The position numbers and the translations under genes were made by a program. Below, piece by piece: positions 8,532-17,082 of a DNA stretch of 60,837 nt; the stretch's first letter is position 1; each line of letters starts with the position of its first letter. The notes under the pieces were generated by a model. The model searched no databases and was not told the origin of the DNA. It worked only from the letters and a program-made list of their open reading frames with translations. Source of the stretch: JANXQE01 sp035651635 (GTDB taxonomy: Bacteria; Verrucomicrobiota; Verrucomicrobiia; Limisphaerales; UBA8199); contig DASRFK010000284.1 of NCBI GenBank assembly GCA_035651635.1, forward strand, positions 1 through 60,837. Reading direction: 5' to 3'.

Positions 8532-9401
8532 TTATTTAAGGCGGCTGGAGGTGCGATCCGCCAGCCACAACATGTCCTGATTGTTTGGCGAAGCAACATT
8601 GAGTTGGAGTTGGTTGTTGTAGTGCACCGGAGCGCGTGTGCGGGGATCGACCCATTTCCGAATTTCCGCATGGCCATCGGCGAAGGAAATTCCGCCGGCA
8701 CCATTGTGGTAACTGGCCGGAAAATCGATGATCCGGGCCGAGCCGGGGCTCTCCACCATCATGTTGGCAAATCCACCGGCATTGATGCCGTCCGGATGTT
8801 CATCCAACAGGACGAAACACATCGCCGGTCCGGGATTCACAATATCTGACGATTTATAGTAGACGCGGTACTTCTTTGAACTCGAATTGGCCTGAAACCC
8901 CGCCGGGTCAAGCCAGTCGCCGGGGCCGAAGGCCTGGCTCATGCTCATGCTGCGCACCCGCGGGTAACTGCGGCCGGCAATGGTGACAGCGCTTAAATCG
9001 GCCGGACATTTGTAGACGCCGACTTCCTTCAGGACCCAGGCCAGTTTGGAGCGGGTGGGGTCCCGAAGCGCCGCAGTGTTGGTGTTGTCCGGGTTTGCCG
9101 GGTTGAAATCGAGCCAGCCGTCGACCCAGGCGGTGGGCTCCAGGGGCTGGGTATAACCCGAAGTGGGCAATTTCTCGCGGTTATCGAGGGCGTAGAGTTG
9201 CCAGGCAACCAACAGTTGCTTGAGGTTACTCATGCATTGAATGCCTTGTGTCTTCGTTTTCGCCTTGGAAAGGGTCGGCAGCAGCATCGCGGCAAGAATG
9301 GCGATGATCGCGATGACTACGAGCAGTTCAATCAAGGTAAAGCCGCGAAAGGAAGGCACACCCGGCTCAATTGTGCTGCGGTGCGGTTGGATTGGATTCA
9401 T
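8532..9401 (-). CDS. Type IV prepilin-like protein (H-X9-DG type)
   Basis: The leader ends in RGFTLIELLVVIAIIAILAAML, with cleavage expected before Phe and Glu at +5, then a periplasmic domain. Near the C-terminus is YHNGAGGISFADGHAEIRKW, the H-X9-DG processing-associated motif found in the large verrucomicrobial/planctomycete prepilin-like family. These are probably pseudopilin-like secreted or surface proteins; the individual function is unknown. There are no pilus or secretion genes nearby. Two related intact genes lie at 34029 and 40534. Confidence 0.88.
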   Translation of the reverse strand: MNPIQPHRSTIEPGVPSFRGFTLIELLVVIAIIAILAAMLLPTLSKAKTKTQGIQCMSNLKQLLVAWQLYALDNREKLPTSGYTQPLEPTAWVDGWLDFNPANPDNTNTAALRDPTRSKLAWVLKEVGVYKCPADLSAVTIAGRSYPRVRSMSMSQAFGPGDWLDPAGFQANSSSKKYRVYYKSSDIVNPGPAMCFVLLDEHPDGINAGGFANMMVESPGSARIIDFPASYHNGAGGISFADGHAEIRKWVDPRTRAPVHYNNQLQLNVASPNNQDMLWLADRTSSRLK

Positions 9402-9596
9402 GTAGCGGCGAATGTCAGACCTATCCGAATCGTGCGTGAGCAGTGATTAAAGCTATTTTGTTAAAAAGAATTAGGAAAGTCATTTCCGACGCACGACGGA
9501 AATTCCCGGATTCCCGGTTTCCGGCCAGGCAGAGCGCGATTCTACCAATTCTTGACATCATGCCGGCTTTTTGGGCTGATGCGACCTGGAATATTC

Positions 9597-10550
9597 ATGA
9601 ACATCCTCGTTACCGGTGGGGCTGGATTCATTGGCTCACATGTTTGTGAGCGCTTGCTGCAGCTGGGCCATTCGGTGTGGGCTTTTGACGATCTGAACGA
9701 TTTTTATAGTCCGGATCTGAAGCGGCATAATCTGCGAGACTTACAGGCGTTGGCTGGAAAGTTCGAATTCATTCATGGGGACCTAACCGAGCGCGGGGAC
9801 ATTGAGCAAGCATTTGAGAGGGTCAAATTTGATCAAATCATCCACCTGGCCGCGCGAGCGGGAGTCCGGCCGAGCCTGGAGCAGCCGGCGTTGTATCAGC
9901 GTGTGAATGTCGAGGGCACGGTCAACCTGTTGGAGGCGGCGCGGAGTCGTGGGATAAAAAAAATAACCATGGCTTCGTCCTCCTCGGTTTACGGGGTGAA
10001 TTCCAAAGTTCCTTTTGCCGAGGGTGACCCGATCTTTTCGCCAATCTCGCCCTATGCGGCCAGCAAACTGGCCGGCGAAGCGTTGGGCCACGTTTATCAC
10101 CAGGTATATGGATTCGACGTGGCGATGCTGCGCTTCTTCACCGTGTACGGGCCGCGGCAGCGGCCGGACCTGGCGATTCACAAATTTGCGCGGCTGATCC
10201 GCCGGGGTGAACCCATCCCGGTGTTTGGAGATGGGTCAACCGCCCGGGACTATACCTACGTGACGGACACCTTGGACGGGATTATAGCTTGCACCCGGAG
10301 GGAATTCGGTTATGAAGTTTATAACCTTGGTGAATCGCAAACCGTGAAATTGAGCCGGCTCATTGAGCTGTTGGAAAGCGCATTGGGTCGCAAGGCTATT
10401 ATCCAGCGATTGCCGCCTCAAGCGGGAGATGTTCCAATGACCTACGCGGATATCAGCAAGGCCCGTAAAGAGCTGGGATATTGCCCCTCGGTGCCGATCG
10501 AACGAGGCATCCGTTTATTTGCGCAGTGGTTCGAGCAACAGCCTGCCTAA
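9597..10550 (+). CDS. NAD-dependent sugar-nucleotide epimerase (UDP-glucuronate 4-epimerase-like)
   Basis: An extended short-chain dehydrogenase: MNILVTGGAGFIGSHVCERL (NAD-binding GxxGxxG at the start), SSSSVYG, and the catalytic pair in SPYAASK (YxxxK). RFFTVYGPRQRPDLAIHKF and GDGSTARDYTYV are typical of GalE/UDP-GlcA-4-epimerase subfamilies. It likely makes an envelope-polysaccharide sugar precursor. The ATG at 9597 is preferred because the beta-strand of the fold starts right there. The next gene begins 2 nt after the stop, so the two are probably coupled. Confidence 0.9.
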   Translation: MNILVTGGAGFIGSHVCERLLQLGHSVWAFDDLNDFYSPDLKRHNLRDLQALAGKFEFIHGDLTERGDIEQAFERVKFDQIIHLAARAGVRPSLEQPALYQRVNVEGTVNLLEAARSRGIKKITMASSSSVYGVNSKVPFAEGDPIFSPISPYAASKLAGEALGHVYHQVYGFDVAMLRFFTVYGPRQRPDLAIHKFARLIRRGEPIPVFGDGSTARDYTYVTDTLDGIIACTRREFGYEVYNLGESQTVKLSRLIELLESALGRKAIIQRLPPQAGDVPMTYADISKARKELGYCPSVPIERGIRLFAQWFEQQPA

Positions 10551-10552
10551 GC

Positions 10553-11140
10553 ATGGAAAACAAGCCACAATTTACTCGACCGCCGTTTGAGCAAGCCCAG
10601 CGCGCGTGGGAGGAAGTGCTGCGGCAGCGGGGGTTGCCTACCGAACTGATCTGGGTGTTCGAGGAGAACCTCTGCCTGGAACCGCAGTCGTCGGATTCAC
10701 GCGGCTACCGAATCGGCTATCAGGTAGTCTGGACACCGCCGCCCTCCGAGGCCCAGCATATTGCTTACGACCATTTTTCGGAGTTTGACGCTCCGCTGGT
10801 GTGGTATCGACTGGGCACAAGCCGGGGCAAGTCCATTTGCCTGCTGCTGTGCGATGCTTGGTTCAACGAGAAGAGCGAGGCGGAAGGGTTCATCAAGCGA
10901 CCGGAGTGGCATATGCTCTTCCGGCCTGGACCCACCGAAGAAATCGAGGAGATTAAAGAAAAAGCCCGGTGGGAAAAGCGGTTGGTGCGCGAACGGCCAC
11001 TGAAGGAGTTGGATTTTGGCATGACGCTGCGGGCGATTCACGAGGTGCTGGCGCACGGGCGGGTGCTAACCCCGTATGAACGCTATGCGCTGAGATTGTT
11101 GCACGTCTGGCGGCATTGGCTGGGCGATAAAACCGCTTAA
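10553..11140 (+). CDS. Hypothetical protein following the epimerase
   Basis: 195 aa, soluble, acidic and basic residues mixed, no signal peptide or membrane segment. I recognise no family. Visible features are an aromatic-rich middle (WYRLG, WHMLFRP), a charged helix (EEIEEIKEKARWEKRL) and a C-terminal helix (TPYERYALRLLHVWRHWLG). It starts 2 nt after the epimerase stop, suggesting co-translation. Its end overlaps the stop of the convergent lectin-like gene by 4 nt. Confidence 0.65.
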   Translation: MENKPQFTRPPFEQAQRAWEEVLRQRGLPTELIWVFEENLCLEPQSSDSRGYRIGYQVVWTPPPSEAQHIAYDHFSEFDAPLVWYRLGTSRGKSICLLLCDAWFNEKSEAEGFIKRPEWHMLFRPGPTEEIEEIKEKARWEKRLVRERPLKELDFGMTLRAIHEVLAHGRVLTPYERYALRLLHVWRHWLGDKTA

Positions 11141-11652
11141 AGCATCATCAGTTGGATGCTGTCCACCAATTCCCAATGCCGGCCTTTGAACCCGACGACG
11201 GAACGGCCAGGCGGGCACATAATGGTTTTCTTCAGCAACCCGCCATGGCCGCCGTATGGCCCGAAGTTGCGATGATTAGTGTGAAAGGTGAGGCGATCAA
11301 TGTACTGCCAAAACTCGACGGATATTCCCATGAGGAATTCGTCCGGAGCCAGTTCGACGGTTTCGGTGCGAACGTCGCGGTGTTTGCCCGTTCCACCAAT
11401 TCTAGGTAAGACGCCATAATCGGTTTCCAGCTGGATGCCATCAACGTAGTCGCGGTGCCAGACCGTAATCCTGCCCAGCCGCGCTCCTGGTTGCAGCACG
11501 ATCAGGTACGGCACGCCGCCTTTGCCGCCGCATTCCTCGCCATATTCCAAAGGCTGGCCGGTCATGGACCGGCCCACGCGCGTCGGTTTGGCTGGTTTTG
11601 GTTTTGACTCGCCCAAGTTACGCAAAGCTGATTTCACATTGGCCAGTCGCAC
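11137..11652 (-). CDS. Jacalin-like lectin domain protein
   Basis: 171 aa. From about residue 40 the sequence fits a jacalin-type beta-prism: RLGRITVWHRDYVDGIQLETDYG, then HRDVRTETVELAPDEFLMGISV, and at the end GRSVVGFKGRHWELVDSIQLMM, with the GxSGxxVDxI(Q)-like repeating pattern. Jacalin domains bind mannose or galactose glycans. No signal peptide is visible, the first 40 residues are basic, and the start is a GTG, so the location is unclear. It could be cytoplasmic or the true start may lie elsewhere. Confidence 0.7.
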   Translation of the reverse strand: MRLANVKSALRNLGESKPKPAKPTRVGRSMTGQPLEYGEECGGKGGVPYLIVLQPGARLGRITVWHRDYVDGIQLETDYGVLPRIGGTGKHRDVRTETVELAPDEFLMGISVEFWQYIDRLTFHTNHRNFGPYGGHGGLLKKTIMCPPGRSVVGFKGRHWELVDSIQLMML

Positions 11653-11734
11653 CGATACCCTCTGGGCGCCTGGAATGTTCCGTTGTCACGGCTTAATCTA
11701 CTATGGGTTTTTGATCCGTCGAGTAGGGTCGATT

Positions 11735-12457
11735 TCACTTCCCTTCCGGCTGAAGAGACACCGCGCTTCGACGCAAGGCATATTGCACGCCTAGCCAGGC
11801 GAGAAGCGACGCGGCGATAGCCAACCCAATCACACCGATGCTCTTGCTCAAGGAAGTCTGGAGCAAACCGGCTCCAATCAAAGTCCAAGGAACCGCTTGG
11901 GGCAATTGGCCGAGAAGGGTGCCGACCAGGAAATCCACCTGGCCAATGGGCAGCAAAGCGCAAGCGACATTGATGAGCAAACCTGGCAAAGGCAGTTGAC
12001 GGGCGAATATCACCCCCAGGGCGCCTCTTTGCCGGACCAGGTTGCGGATGTTGGCGCGTTTTGACAGCATTCGCCGGCCCCAGTCCAGTCCGAGCGTACG
12101 AACGGCCAGGAACAAAATATAATTGCCCACAAGGGTGCCTAATTGGGCCCAAAGCAGCCCCGACCAGAAGCCCAGGGTCATCCCGGCAAGAACACAAAAC
12201 ACCGTGCGAGGAAAGCCCACCGCCACCAGCAAGGCCACGCTGCCTACAAGCACCAGCGGGGCTAAAGGTCCAAAGCTGCGAATGCGCTGACTCAGATTGC
12301 GCAAGTCGCCCAAGTACTGTCGAAAAGGTGAAAAATAAACGATCACCAGCAAAACCCCAATGACGACCGCCAGCAGGGTCAGTTTGATCCAGGAACGACC
12401 CAAGCGCGGGTCGCTCGCAGCCTGTTCAGCCTGGGATGATTGCGTCTGCACCACCAT
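11735..12457 (-). CDS. TVP38/TMEM64 (VTT-domain) membrane protein
   Basis: 240 aa with an initial helix (IKLTLLAVVIGVLLVIVYF) and then the VTT core: GFPRTVFCVLAGMTLGFWSG, followed by ARQLPLPGLLINVACALLPI and a final pair of helices. VTT/DedA-type proteins are implicated in lipid scrambling or transport and membrane homeostasis. The ATG at 12457 is chosen because longer starts would run deep into the divergent hydrogenase-protease gene. No operon partner. Confidence 0.85.
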   Translation of the reverse strand: MVVQTQSSQAEQAASDPRLGRSWIKLTLLAVVIGVLLVIVYFSPFRQYLGDLRNLSQRIRSFGPLAPLVLVGSVALLVAVGFPRTVFCVLAGMTLGFWSGLLWAQLGTLVGNYILFLAVRTLGLDWGRRMLSKRANIRNLVRQRGALGVIFARQLPLPGLLINVACALLPIGQVDFLVGTLLGQLPQAVPWTLIGAGLLQTSLSKSIGVIGLAIAASLLAWLGVQYALRRSAVSLQPEGK

Positions 12458-12514
12458 AAATTCCCCGAACTTTGGACTTTCAATTCTCAATCGACAACCT
12501 TCAATTGCCTGGGG

Positions 12515-12970
12515 ATGGAGCCATTGAATGAAAACCCAGCCGTCGACCTGCTGGTCATTGGTTACGGCAACACCTTGCGTGGCGACGATGCGGCCGGACG
12601 ACGGGTTGCCCAGGCGATGGAGAAACTCCATCTGCCGGGTGTTCGCGTCCTAAGCTGCGACTTGCTGACCCCGGAACTGGCCGATCCGGTAGCCGGTGCA
12701 CAAAAGGTCGTTTTTGTGGATGCCTCAGTGGAGGCAGTGGCAACCGTTCAGATCCGGGAGTTGGAACCGGCCGAATCGTCGCAGATCCTGGCTCACGCGG
12801 CCGACCCGCGCACGTTGCTGGCATTGGCAAGAGACGTATTCGGCCAGGCGCCGCAGGCCTGGTGGGTAACCATTCCGGCCGAGAACCTGGGCATCGGCGA
12901 AGATCTCTCGATGAAGACGAGAGTGGGGGTAGAAGAAGCGATTCGACAGATTCGAATAATTTGCCACTGA
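12515..12970 (+). CDS. Hydrogenase maturation protease
   Basis: Starts near LLVIGYGNTLRGDDAAG, the hallmark of the HycI/HyaD/HoxW endopeptidase family, whose conserved Asp in GNxLxxDD binds the Ni site of the hydrogenase large-subunit precursor. VVFVDA (second metal ligand region) follows. The C-terminal His that often serves as the third ligand is not obvious to me. 151 aa is normal. No hydrogenase subunits or hyp genes are in the window, so its partner must lie elsewhere. The start is at the ATG at 12515. Confidence 0.88.
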   Translation: MEPLNENPAVDLLVIGYGNTLRGDDAAGRRVAQAMEKLHLPGVRVLSCDLLTPELADPVAGAQKVVFVDASVEAVATVQIRELEPAESSQILAHAADPRTLLALARDVFGQAPQAWWVTIPAENLGIGEDLSMKTRVGVEEAIRQIRIICH

Positions 12971-12980
12971 TAATTCAGTA

Positions 12981-13138
12981 AGAGCGTGCTTTAATAATGA
13001 TCTTGGCGACGAGACGCCGCCAAAACCCGCCGGCCAGAGGCCCACGCTACGCAGTGCAGGCGTCCTCGCCTGCGGGTTCCGGCGGCGTCTCGCCGCCGGA
13101 ATGGCGCCGCGGACCCATTTTTAAGGGAAAACGCAGGG
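12981..13138. repeat. TIR-bounded REP element, copy 3 (GTAG type, right end decayed)
   Basis: The left end is AGAGCGTGCTTTAA (12981-12994). The core repeats the GGCGACGAGACGCCGCC hairpin, a head-to-head pair of hairpins and GGCGGCGTCTCGCCGCC. The central CTACGTAG has mutated to CTACGCAG. After GCGCCGCGGACCCATTTTTAA the right end no longer matches the inverted repeat well. The last part overlaps the 3' end of the broken PIN toxin gene. Confidence 0.7.
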
Positions 13139-13518
13139 AACAGGCTGGCGACGATTCTTGCGGTAGACCAAGAAATCCGCTTTGTCGACAGTATAGACAA
13201 CTCCTCCAGCAAGCAGTTCGGCCAAACGCACGCAGCAGGCATCCCCCAGGTCCATTGGTCGATCTTTATAGCGCAGCAGCAAAGCCCGCAAAGCTGAGAC
13301 TTCCCGAGGCACCTCCAGGGCGATGACTAAATCCCCGAACTCGATCATTTTCAGGATCGGATCGGCACATCCGATGACTGCACTGGCTTCGGCAAGGATG
13401 GTTCAGCCCTGTAAAAAGGAGGAGACTCAGATTCGAAAATGGCCGCCGCCCACTCATGGTGCTCATCGCGGCGATCCAAAAAGGCAATAAGCAAGCCAGC
13501 GTCAGCGATTTTTTTCAT
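13121..13518 (-). pseudogene. PIN-domain toxin, frameshifted
   Basis: The first part reads MKKIADAGLLIAFLDRRDEHHEWA from the ATG at 13518: a PIN-domain start with the first acidic residue in the IADAGLLIAFLDR segment. The frame then ends at a TGA near 13350. The C-terminal half (KMIEFGDLVIALE, DRPMDLGDACCVRLAELL, DKADFLVYR) continues in another frame to 13121. A single-base indel near 13400 would join them. The ATG overlaps the end of the upstream antitoxin gene by 17 nt, as in VapBC-type pairs. Probably inactive as drawn; sequencing error cannot be excluded. Confidence 0.7.
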
Positions 13519-13747
13519 TCAGACGCCGCAGAGCCTTGCGGACGGCAGCGTTGTCACTCCCGCGGCCAACAGTGTAGCGGCCTTTGAGCGACAAAGAGGC
13601 AAAGCGCTTCGATTTGGGGGCCGGCGCCGCCAAATCGTTTTCCAGCACCTGGCGAACGTGCTCGGCACGAGCCCGGCCTAAAGCGGCGGCTTTGCGGTCC
13701 AATCGACTCAGGAGGGATGGCGGAAGGCGAACGGTTAATACTGGCAT
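13502..13747 (-). CDS. Ribbon-helix-helix antitoxin (VapB-like)
   Basis: 81 aa. The N-terminus MPVLTVRLPPSLLSRLDRKAAALGRARAEHVRQVL is a typical RHH DNA-binding segment. The basic C-terminal tail would contact the toxin. The ATG at 13747 is chosen since the RHH strand starts immediately; an in-frame upstream start adds six residues. It precedes and overlaps the PIN toxin pseudogene, so it is the antitoxin half of a type II module that now lacks an intact toxin. Confidence 0.75.
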   Translation of the reverse strand: MPVLTVRLPPSLLSRLDRKAAALGRARAEHVRQVLENDLAAPAPKSKRFASLSLKGRYTVGRGSDNAAVRKALRRLNEKNR

Positions 13748-13805
13748 ACATAAGTGAATACACACCTGCCGTGCACGAAAAGCAATCCTGACTGCAGGTT
13801 TAGTT

Positions 13806-13913
13806 GTAACGGTCAGTGACGGCGGGGCTGGGGGTCAGTTCGCACTTTTTCCCGCCCGCAACTCAGGAAAAAGTGTCACACTGACCCCAAGCCCCGCCGT
13901 CATTGGCGGATTA
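13806..13913. repeat. Long inverted repeat, family with 4565-4676 (copy 2)
   Basis: Arms start GTAACGGTCAGTGACGGCGG and, on the other strand, GTAATCCGCCAATGACGGCG. Each runs through GGGCT(T/G)GGGGTCAGT to CACTTTTTCC, with a short loop between. The layout and key blocks (GGGGTCAGT, CACTTTTTCC) match the copy after tgt. It lies between the antitoxin promoter side and the 3' end of the GltD-like gene. Confidence 0.8.
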
Positions 13914-13932
13914 CTTTTAGTTGAACTTCGGC

Positions 13933-15342
13933 TCAGATTGTCTCGTGGTTCACTGGCATCTGGAGATAGGCATGAATTTGCTGAGCCGCACGCCTCGCGT
14001 CACGCACGGCATGCAACAAGGGGCCAGGACCGTGCACCAGGTCACCCCCGGCGAAGACGCCCGGCAGGTTAGTCATTTGTTTTGCATCGACAACAATCCC
14101 CCCCCATTCATTTAGCGCGAGCTCGGCCGCGCCGTTGGTGCGTGGGAATTGCAGCACTTCAAAGCCCAGTGCGGCGATAACCCAGTCCGCTTCGAGGACG
14201 AATTGTGTGCCGGAACGGATCCGGAAGGACTGCCGCCCGCCGGCGCCGATGGGCCCGGGCTCGGTCCGAGTCGCGCGGATCCCAGTGACCTGACCGTGCT
14301 CGTCGCCCAGCACGGCAACCGGCGCGGCGCGGAAGACAAACTGAACGCCCTCCTCGACGGCACACCGAAACTCCTGGCGACCGCAGGGCATCTCGAGTTC
14401 TTCGCGTCGGTACAGGCAGGTGGCCTGGCTGGCCCCGTAACGAACGGCGGCCCGCAGGCAATCCATGGCGGTGTCCCCGCCGCCAAGCACGATTACCTTT
14501 TTGCCGGTCACATCGAAAGGGGGCAAGTCGAGCGGGATGGGGGTCTTTTTTTGGAGGAGGAAAGGCAAAGCCTGAACGACTCCCTTAAGGTCAGCGCCGG
14601 GAATTTGCAAGGGCCGGGCTTTGCGCCAGTCGGCGCAGAGAAAGACCGAGTCAAAACCGGTTCGCATTTGTTCCAAGGAGAGTTCGTCCCACAGTTTCAG
14701 GCCAAGCCGGAACACAACGCCGCATTTCTTCAGCAAATCGATCCGCCGCTGAACGATGGATTGATCGAGCTTGAACGCGGGTGTGCCGTTCACCAGGAGT
14801 CCGCCGGGCACTAACTCGGAGTCCAGCACCGTGACGGAGTAACCTTTACGCGCCAACTCTTCAGCGCAGGCCAGCCCGCCGGCTCCGGAGCCAACCACGG
14901 CAACTTTTTTGCCGTTGGGCGGAGCGGTGGCAGTATCGGTTTTTCCGCGGGCAAAAGCATATTCGACCAGGAACTGTTCCAAAGCCCTGATGGAGACCGG
15001 CTCGGACACTGAATCGAGCAAACACGCGCCTTCGCAGAGGTGATCGCTGGGACAGAGGCGAGTGCAAATCTCGGCCATGTTAGTGGCCGAGCCAAGCACG
15101 GCAGCGGCTTCGAGGAACCGCCCTTCGGCGGTGAGTTGCATCCATTCAGGAATGGGATTGCAAAGGGGGCATCCGCTGACACAGCTGGGGTTGGGGCACA
15201 GAATGCAGCGGCTGGCCTGTTCGCGGGCCGTGGCCTCGTCGTAGAGACCGTAGATTTCGAGGAAGTCAGCTGCTCGTTGGTTAGCTGAGCGCTTGGGCAG
15301 TCCCTGACGGGCCACGTCGCGCCACGCGTATTTTGAGTTCAT
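13933..15342 (-). CDS. GltD-like NAD(P)-dependent FAD/Fe-S oxidoreductase
   Basis: 469 aa, the length of the glutamate synthase small subunit. An N-terminal Fe-S domain has cysteine groups RCILCPNPSCVSGCP and EICTRLCPSDHLCEGACLL. An FAD-binding VAVVGSGAGGLACAEEL (about 148-164) and an NAD(P)-binding VIVLGGGDTAMDCLR (about 285-299) follow. GltD-family proteins pass NAD(P)H electrons to partners (GltB, NfnA-like or others). No gltB is adjacent. It sits 87 nt downstream of nuoN on the same strand, so it may be the last gene of the complex I operon, but that is inference. Confidence 0.85.
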   Translation of the reverse strand: MNSKYAWRDVARQGLPKRSANQRAADFLEIYGLYDEATAREQASRCILCPNPSCVSGCPLCNPIPEWMQLTAEGRFLEAAAVLGSATNMAEICTRLCPSDHLCEGACLLDSVSEPVSIRALEQFLVEYAFARGKTDTATAPPNGKKVAVVGSGAGGLACAEELARKGYSVTVLDSELVPGGLLVNGTPAFKLDQSIVQRRIDLLKKCGVVFRLGLKLWDELSLEQMRTGFDSVFLCADWRKARPLQIPGADLKGVVQALPFLLQKKTPIPLDLPPFDVTGKKVIVLGGGDTAMDCLRAAVRYGASQATCLYRREELEMPCGRQEFRCAVEEGVQFVFRAAPVAVLGDEHGQVTGIRATRTEPGPIGAGGRQSFRIRSGTQFVLEADWVIAALGFEVLQFPRTNGAAELALNEWGGIVVDAKQMTNLPGVFAGGDLVHGPGPLLHAVRDARRAAQQIHAYLQMPVNHETI

Positions 15343-15429
15343 GATTTTGCGAGCTGGTGCCGCTCATGACATGACGTTGGATTCCTCTCAAACTTCCGGA
15401 TTTCAGCGCCTAGGCATAAGCGATTGTTC

Positions 15430-16956
15430 TCAATTATGACCACTCGGAACGGCAGCCTGCCATTCCGGCAAAGGATTTGCCGTGACCCGTTCAGGGTTGC
15501 CGCCGGCAATGGCAGCCGCGGCGGGTGTTGGAAGATTCATCCTGGCGACGGAGGTGGAAATCGTGCCGAGGACGCGCGAAGGGGCCACGCCCAGAGCAAC
15601 AATGCCGCAAATCAAGAAGACACAGAGCGCCTTCGTGGACCAATCCAGCTGAATTGGAGTCAGATCGGCCGGATCGCGGAACCAGGATTCGCGAATGACA
15701 CCCAGGTAGTAATAGACCGCAATGGCGGCATTGATTACGGCAATGATCACCAGGGCCAGGTAACCTTTCGACAGTGCGGCCGAGAGCAGGGTTAGTTTTC
15801 CCATGAACCCGACGAACGGTGGAAGGCCGGCCAAGGCGAACACGCCCACCGCCAGGGTTACCGCCAGCAAAGGCGCCCGGCGATGCAGTCCCGCCAATTG
15901 TTCGATGCTCACGTTGGTGCCATCGGGGGAGACCTTGCAGATCACCACAAAGCAAGCGAGAACCATGAGGAGGTAACCAGTCATGTAGTATATTGCGGCG
16001 GAGAAGCCGACCTGATCCAAGGCCACAAAACCAAGCAGAGCGTAGCCGGCATGCGCAATTCCCGAGAAACCCAGGAGCCGTTTGAAATCTTTTTGCAGAA
16101 GCGCAATCAGGTTGCCGTAGAACATTGAACCGGCCGCCAGGATGGCCAGGAGCGTGGCGACGGAGTGGTTATCCGGCGAAGCCAACGAAACAAAGCGCAC
16201 GAAGACAGCGATGCCGCCCAGCTTGGGCAACGAGGCGATCAAGCTCGCGGTCTCATTCGCCGCTCCCTGGTAAACGTCCGGGGTCCAGAAATGGAACGGG
16301 AAAATGGCCAGTTTGTAGTATAGGCCACAAAGCATCATGGCCAGGCCGGCGATCGCCACCGGGGAGTGAATCAACGGCTGGAGCTTAGGCCACATCACGG
16401 TAAGCGAAGTGGTGCCGGTCAATCCGAAGAGGTAACTCATGCCGAAAAACATGATGCCGTTGGCCGCCACCCCGAACATGATGTACTTGATGGCCGATTC
16501 CATCTGGTTGCGTTGGCCTTCGCGCTCACGCCGCATCGGGATCAGCAGGTATAACGGAAAGGCGGAAACTTCGAGCGCCACCACGAGGGTGATCAAATCC
16601 ACGCAACTGACCAGCATCGTCAACCCAGTCACGCTGATGATGAGGAATAGAAAATATTCCGGCTTCACTTCCGCGCGGATGTCCTCCAACCCCCCGCTCA
16701 ACAGGAGAATCAGCTCCAGGCCGCAAGCGAAAACCAGCTTTAGAGATTGGGAAAACAGGTCGACGCGATAAGCTCCGTCGAACAGCGTGGCATCCTGGCC
16801 CAGGCAAAGAAGCGAGGCCAGGATAGCGGCCAGTGCTGTGACCAGGGCGACGGTTTTGGCCAACCGGGTGCGGGACTCGCCGAGGCAGACGAAAAACGAG
16901 ACTAACGCACCGAGCAGTAAGGCCAGTTCCGGCAAAAATGTCAAAGTGCGCGTCAT
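15430..16956 (-). CDS. nuoN: NADH-quinone oxidoreductase subunit N
   Basis: 508 aa, about 14 transmembrane helices; one of the antiporter-like proton-pumping subunits of complex I. The proton-channel motifs are ALEVSAFPLYLLIP (conserved Glu in TM5), YKLAIFPFHFWTPDVYQGA (conserved Lys in TM7), and the ALLQKDFKRLLGFSGIAHAGY block. The order nuoM-nuoN ends the pump module. The upstream gap to nuoM is filled by a CCGAA-rich inverted repeat. Confidence 0.95.
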   Translation of the reverse strand: MTRTLTFLPELALLLGALVSFFVCLGESRTRLAKTVALVTALAAILASLLCLGQDATLFDGAYRVDLFSQSLKLVFACGLELILLLSGGLEDIRAEVKPEYFLFLIISVTGLTMLVSCVDLITLVVALEVSAFPLYLLIPMRREREGQRNQMESAIKYIMFGVAANGIMFFGMSYLFGLTGTTSLTVMWPKLQPLIHSPVAIAGLAMMLCGLYYKLAIFPFHFWTPDVYQGAANETASLIASLPKLGGIAVFVRFVSLASPDNHSVATLLAILAAGSMFYGNLIALLQKDFKRLLGFSGIAHAGYALLGFVALDQVGFSAAIYYMTGYLLMVLACFVVICKVSPDGTNVSIEQLAGLHRRAPLLAVTLAVGVFALAGLPPFVGFMGKLTLLSAALSKGYLALVIIAVINAAIAVYYYLGVIRESWFRDPADLTPIQLDWSTKALCVFLICGIVALGVAPSRVLGTISTSVARMNLPTPAAAAIAGGNPERVTANPLPEWQAAVPSGHN

Positions 16957-16961
16957 ACTTT

Positions 16962-17082
16962 TCTTAAATCCGAAGGCCGAAATCCGAAGGCCGAAAGAAG
17001 GCCGAAGGCGGAGATCCGAAGGGGGATATTCGGATTTCGGGTTTCGGCCTTCTTTCGGGCTTCGGCATTCGGGTTTCGGATT
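16962..17082. repeat. CCGAA-rich inverted repeat between nuoM and nuoN
   Basis: The left arm is repeated AATCCGAAGGCCGAA units. The right arm is the complementary TTCGGCCTTCTTTCGGGC and GTTTCGGATTTT. The element fills the whole 126-nt gap between the nuoM stop and the nuoN start. In the nuo message it would form a strong stem. Confidence 0.8.
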
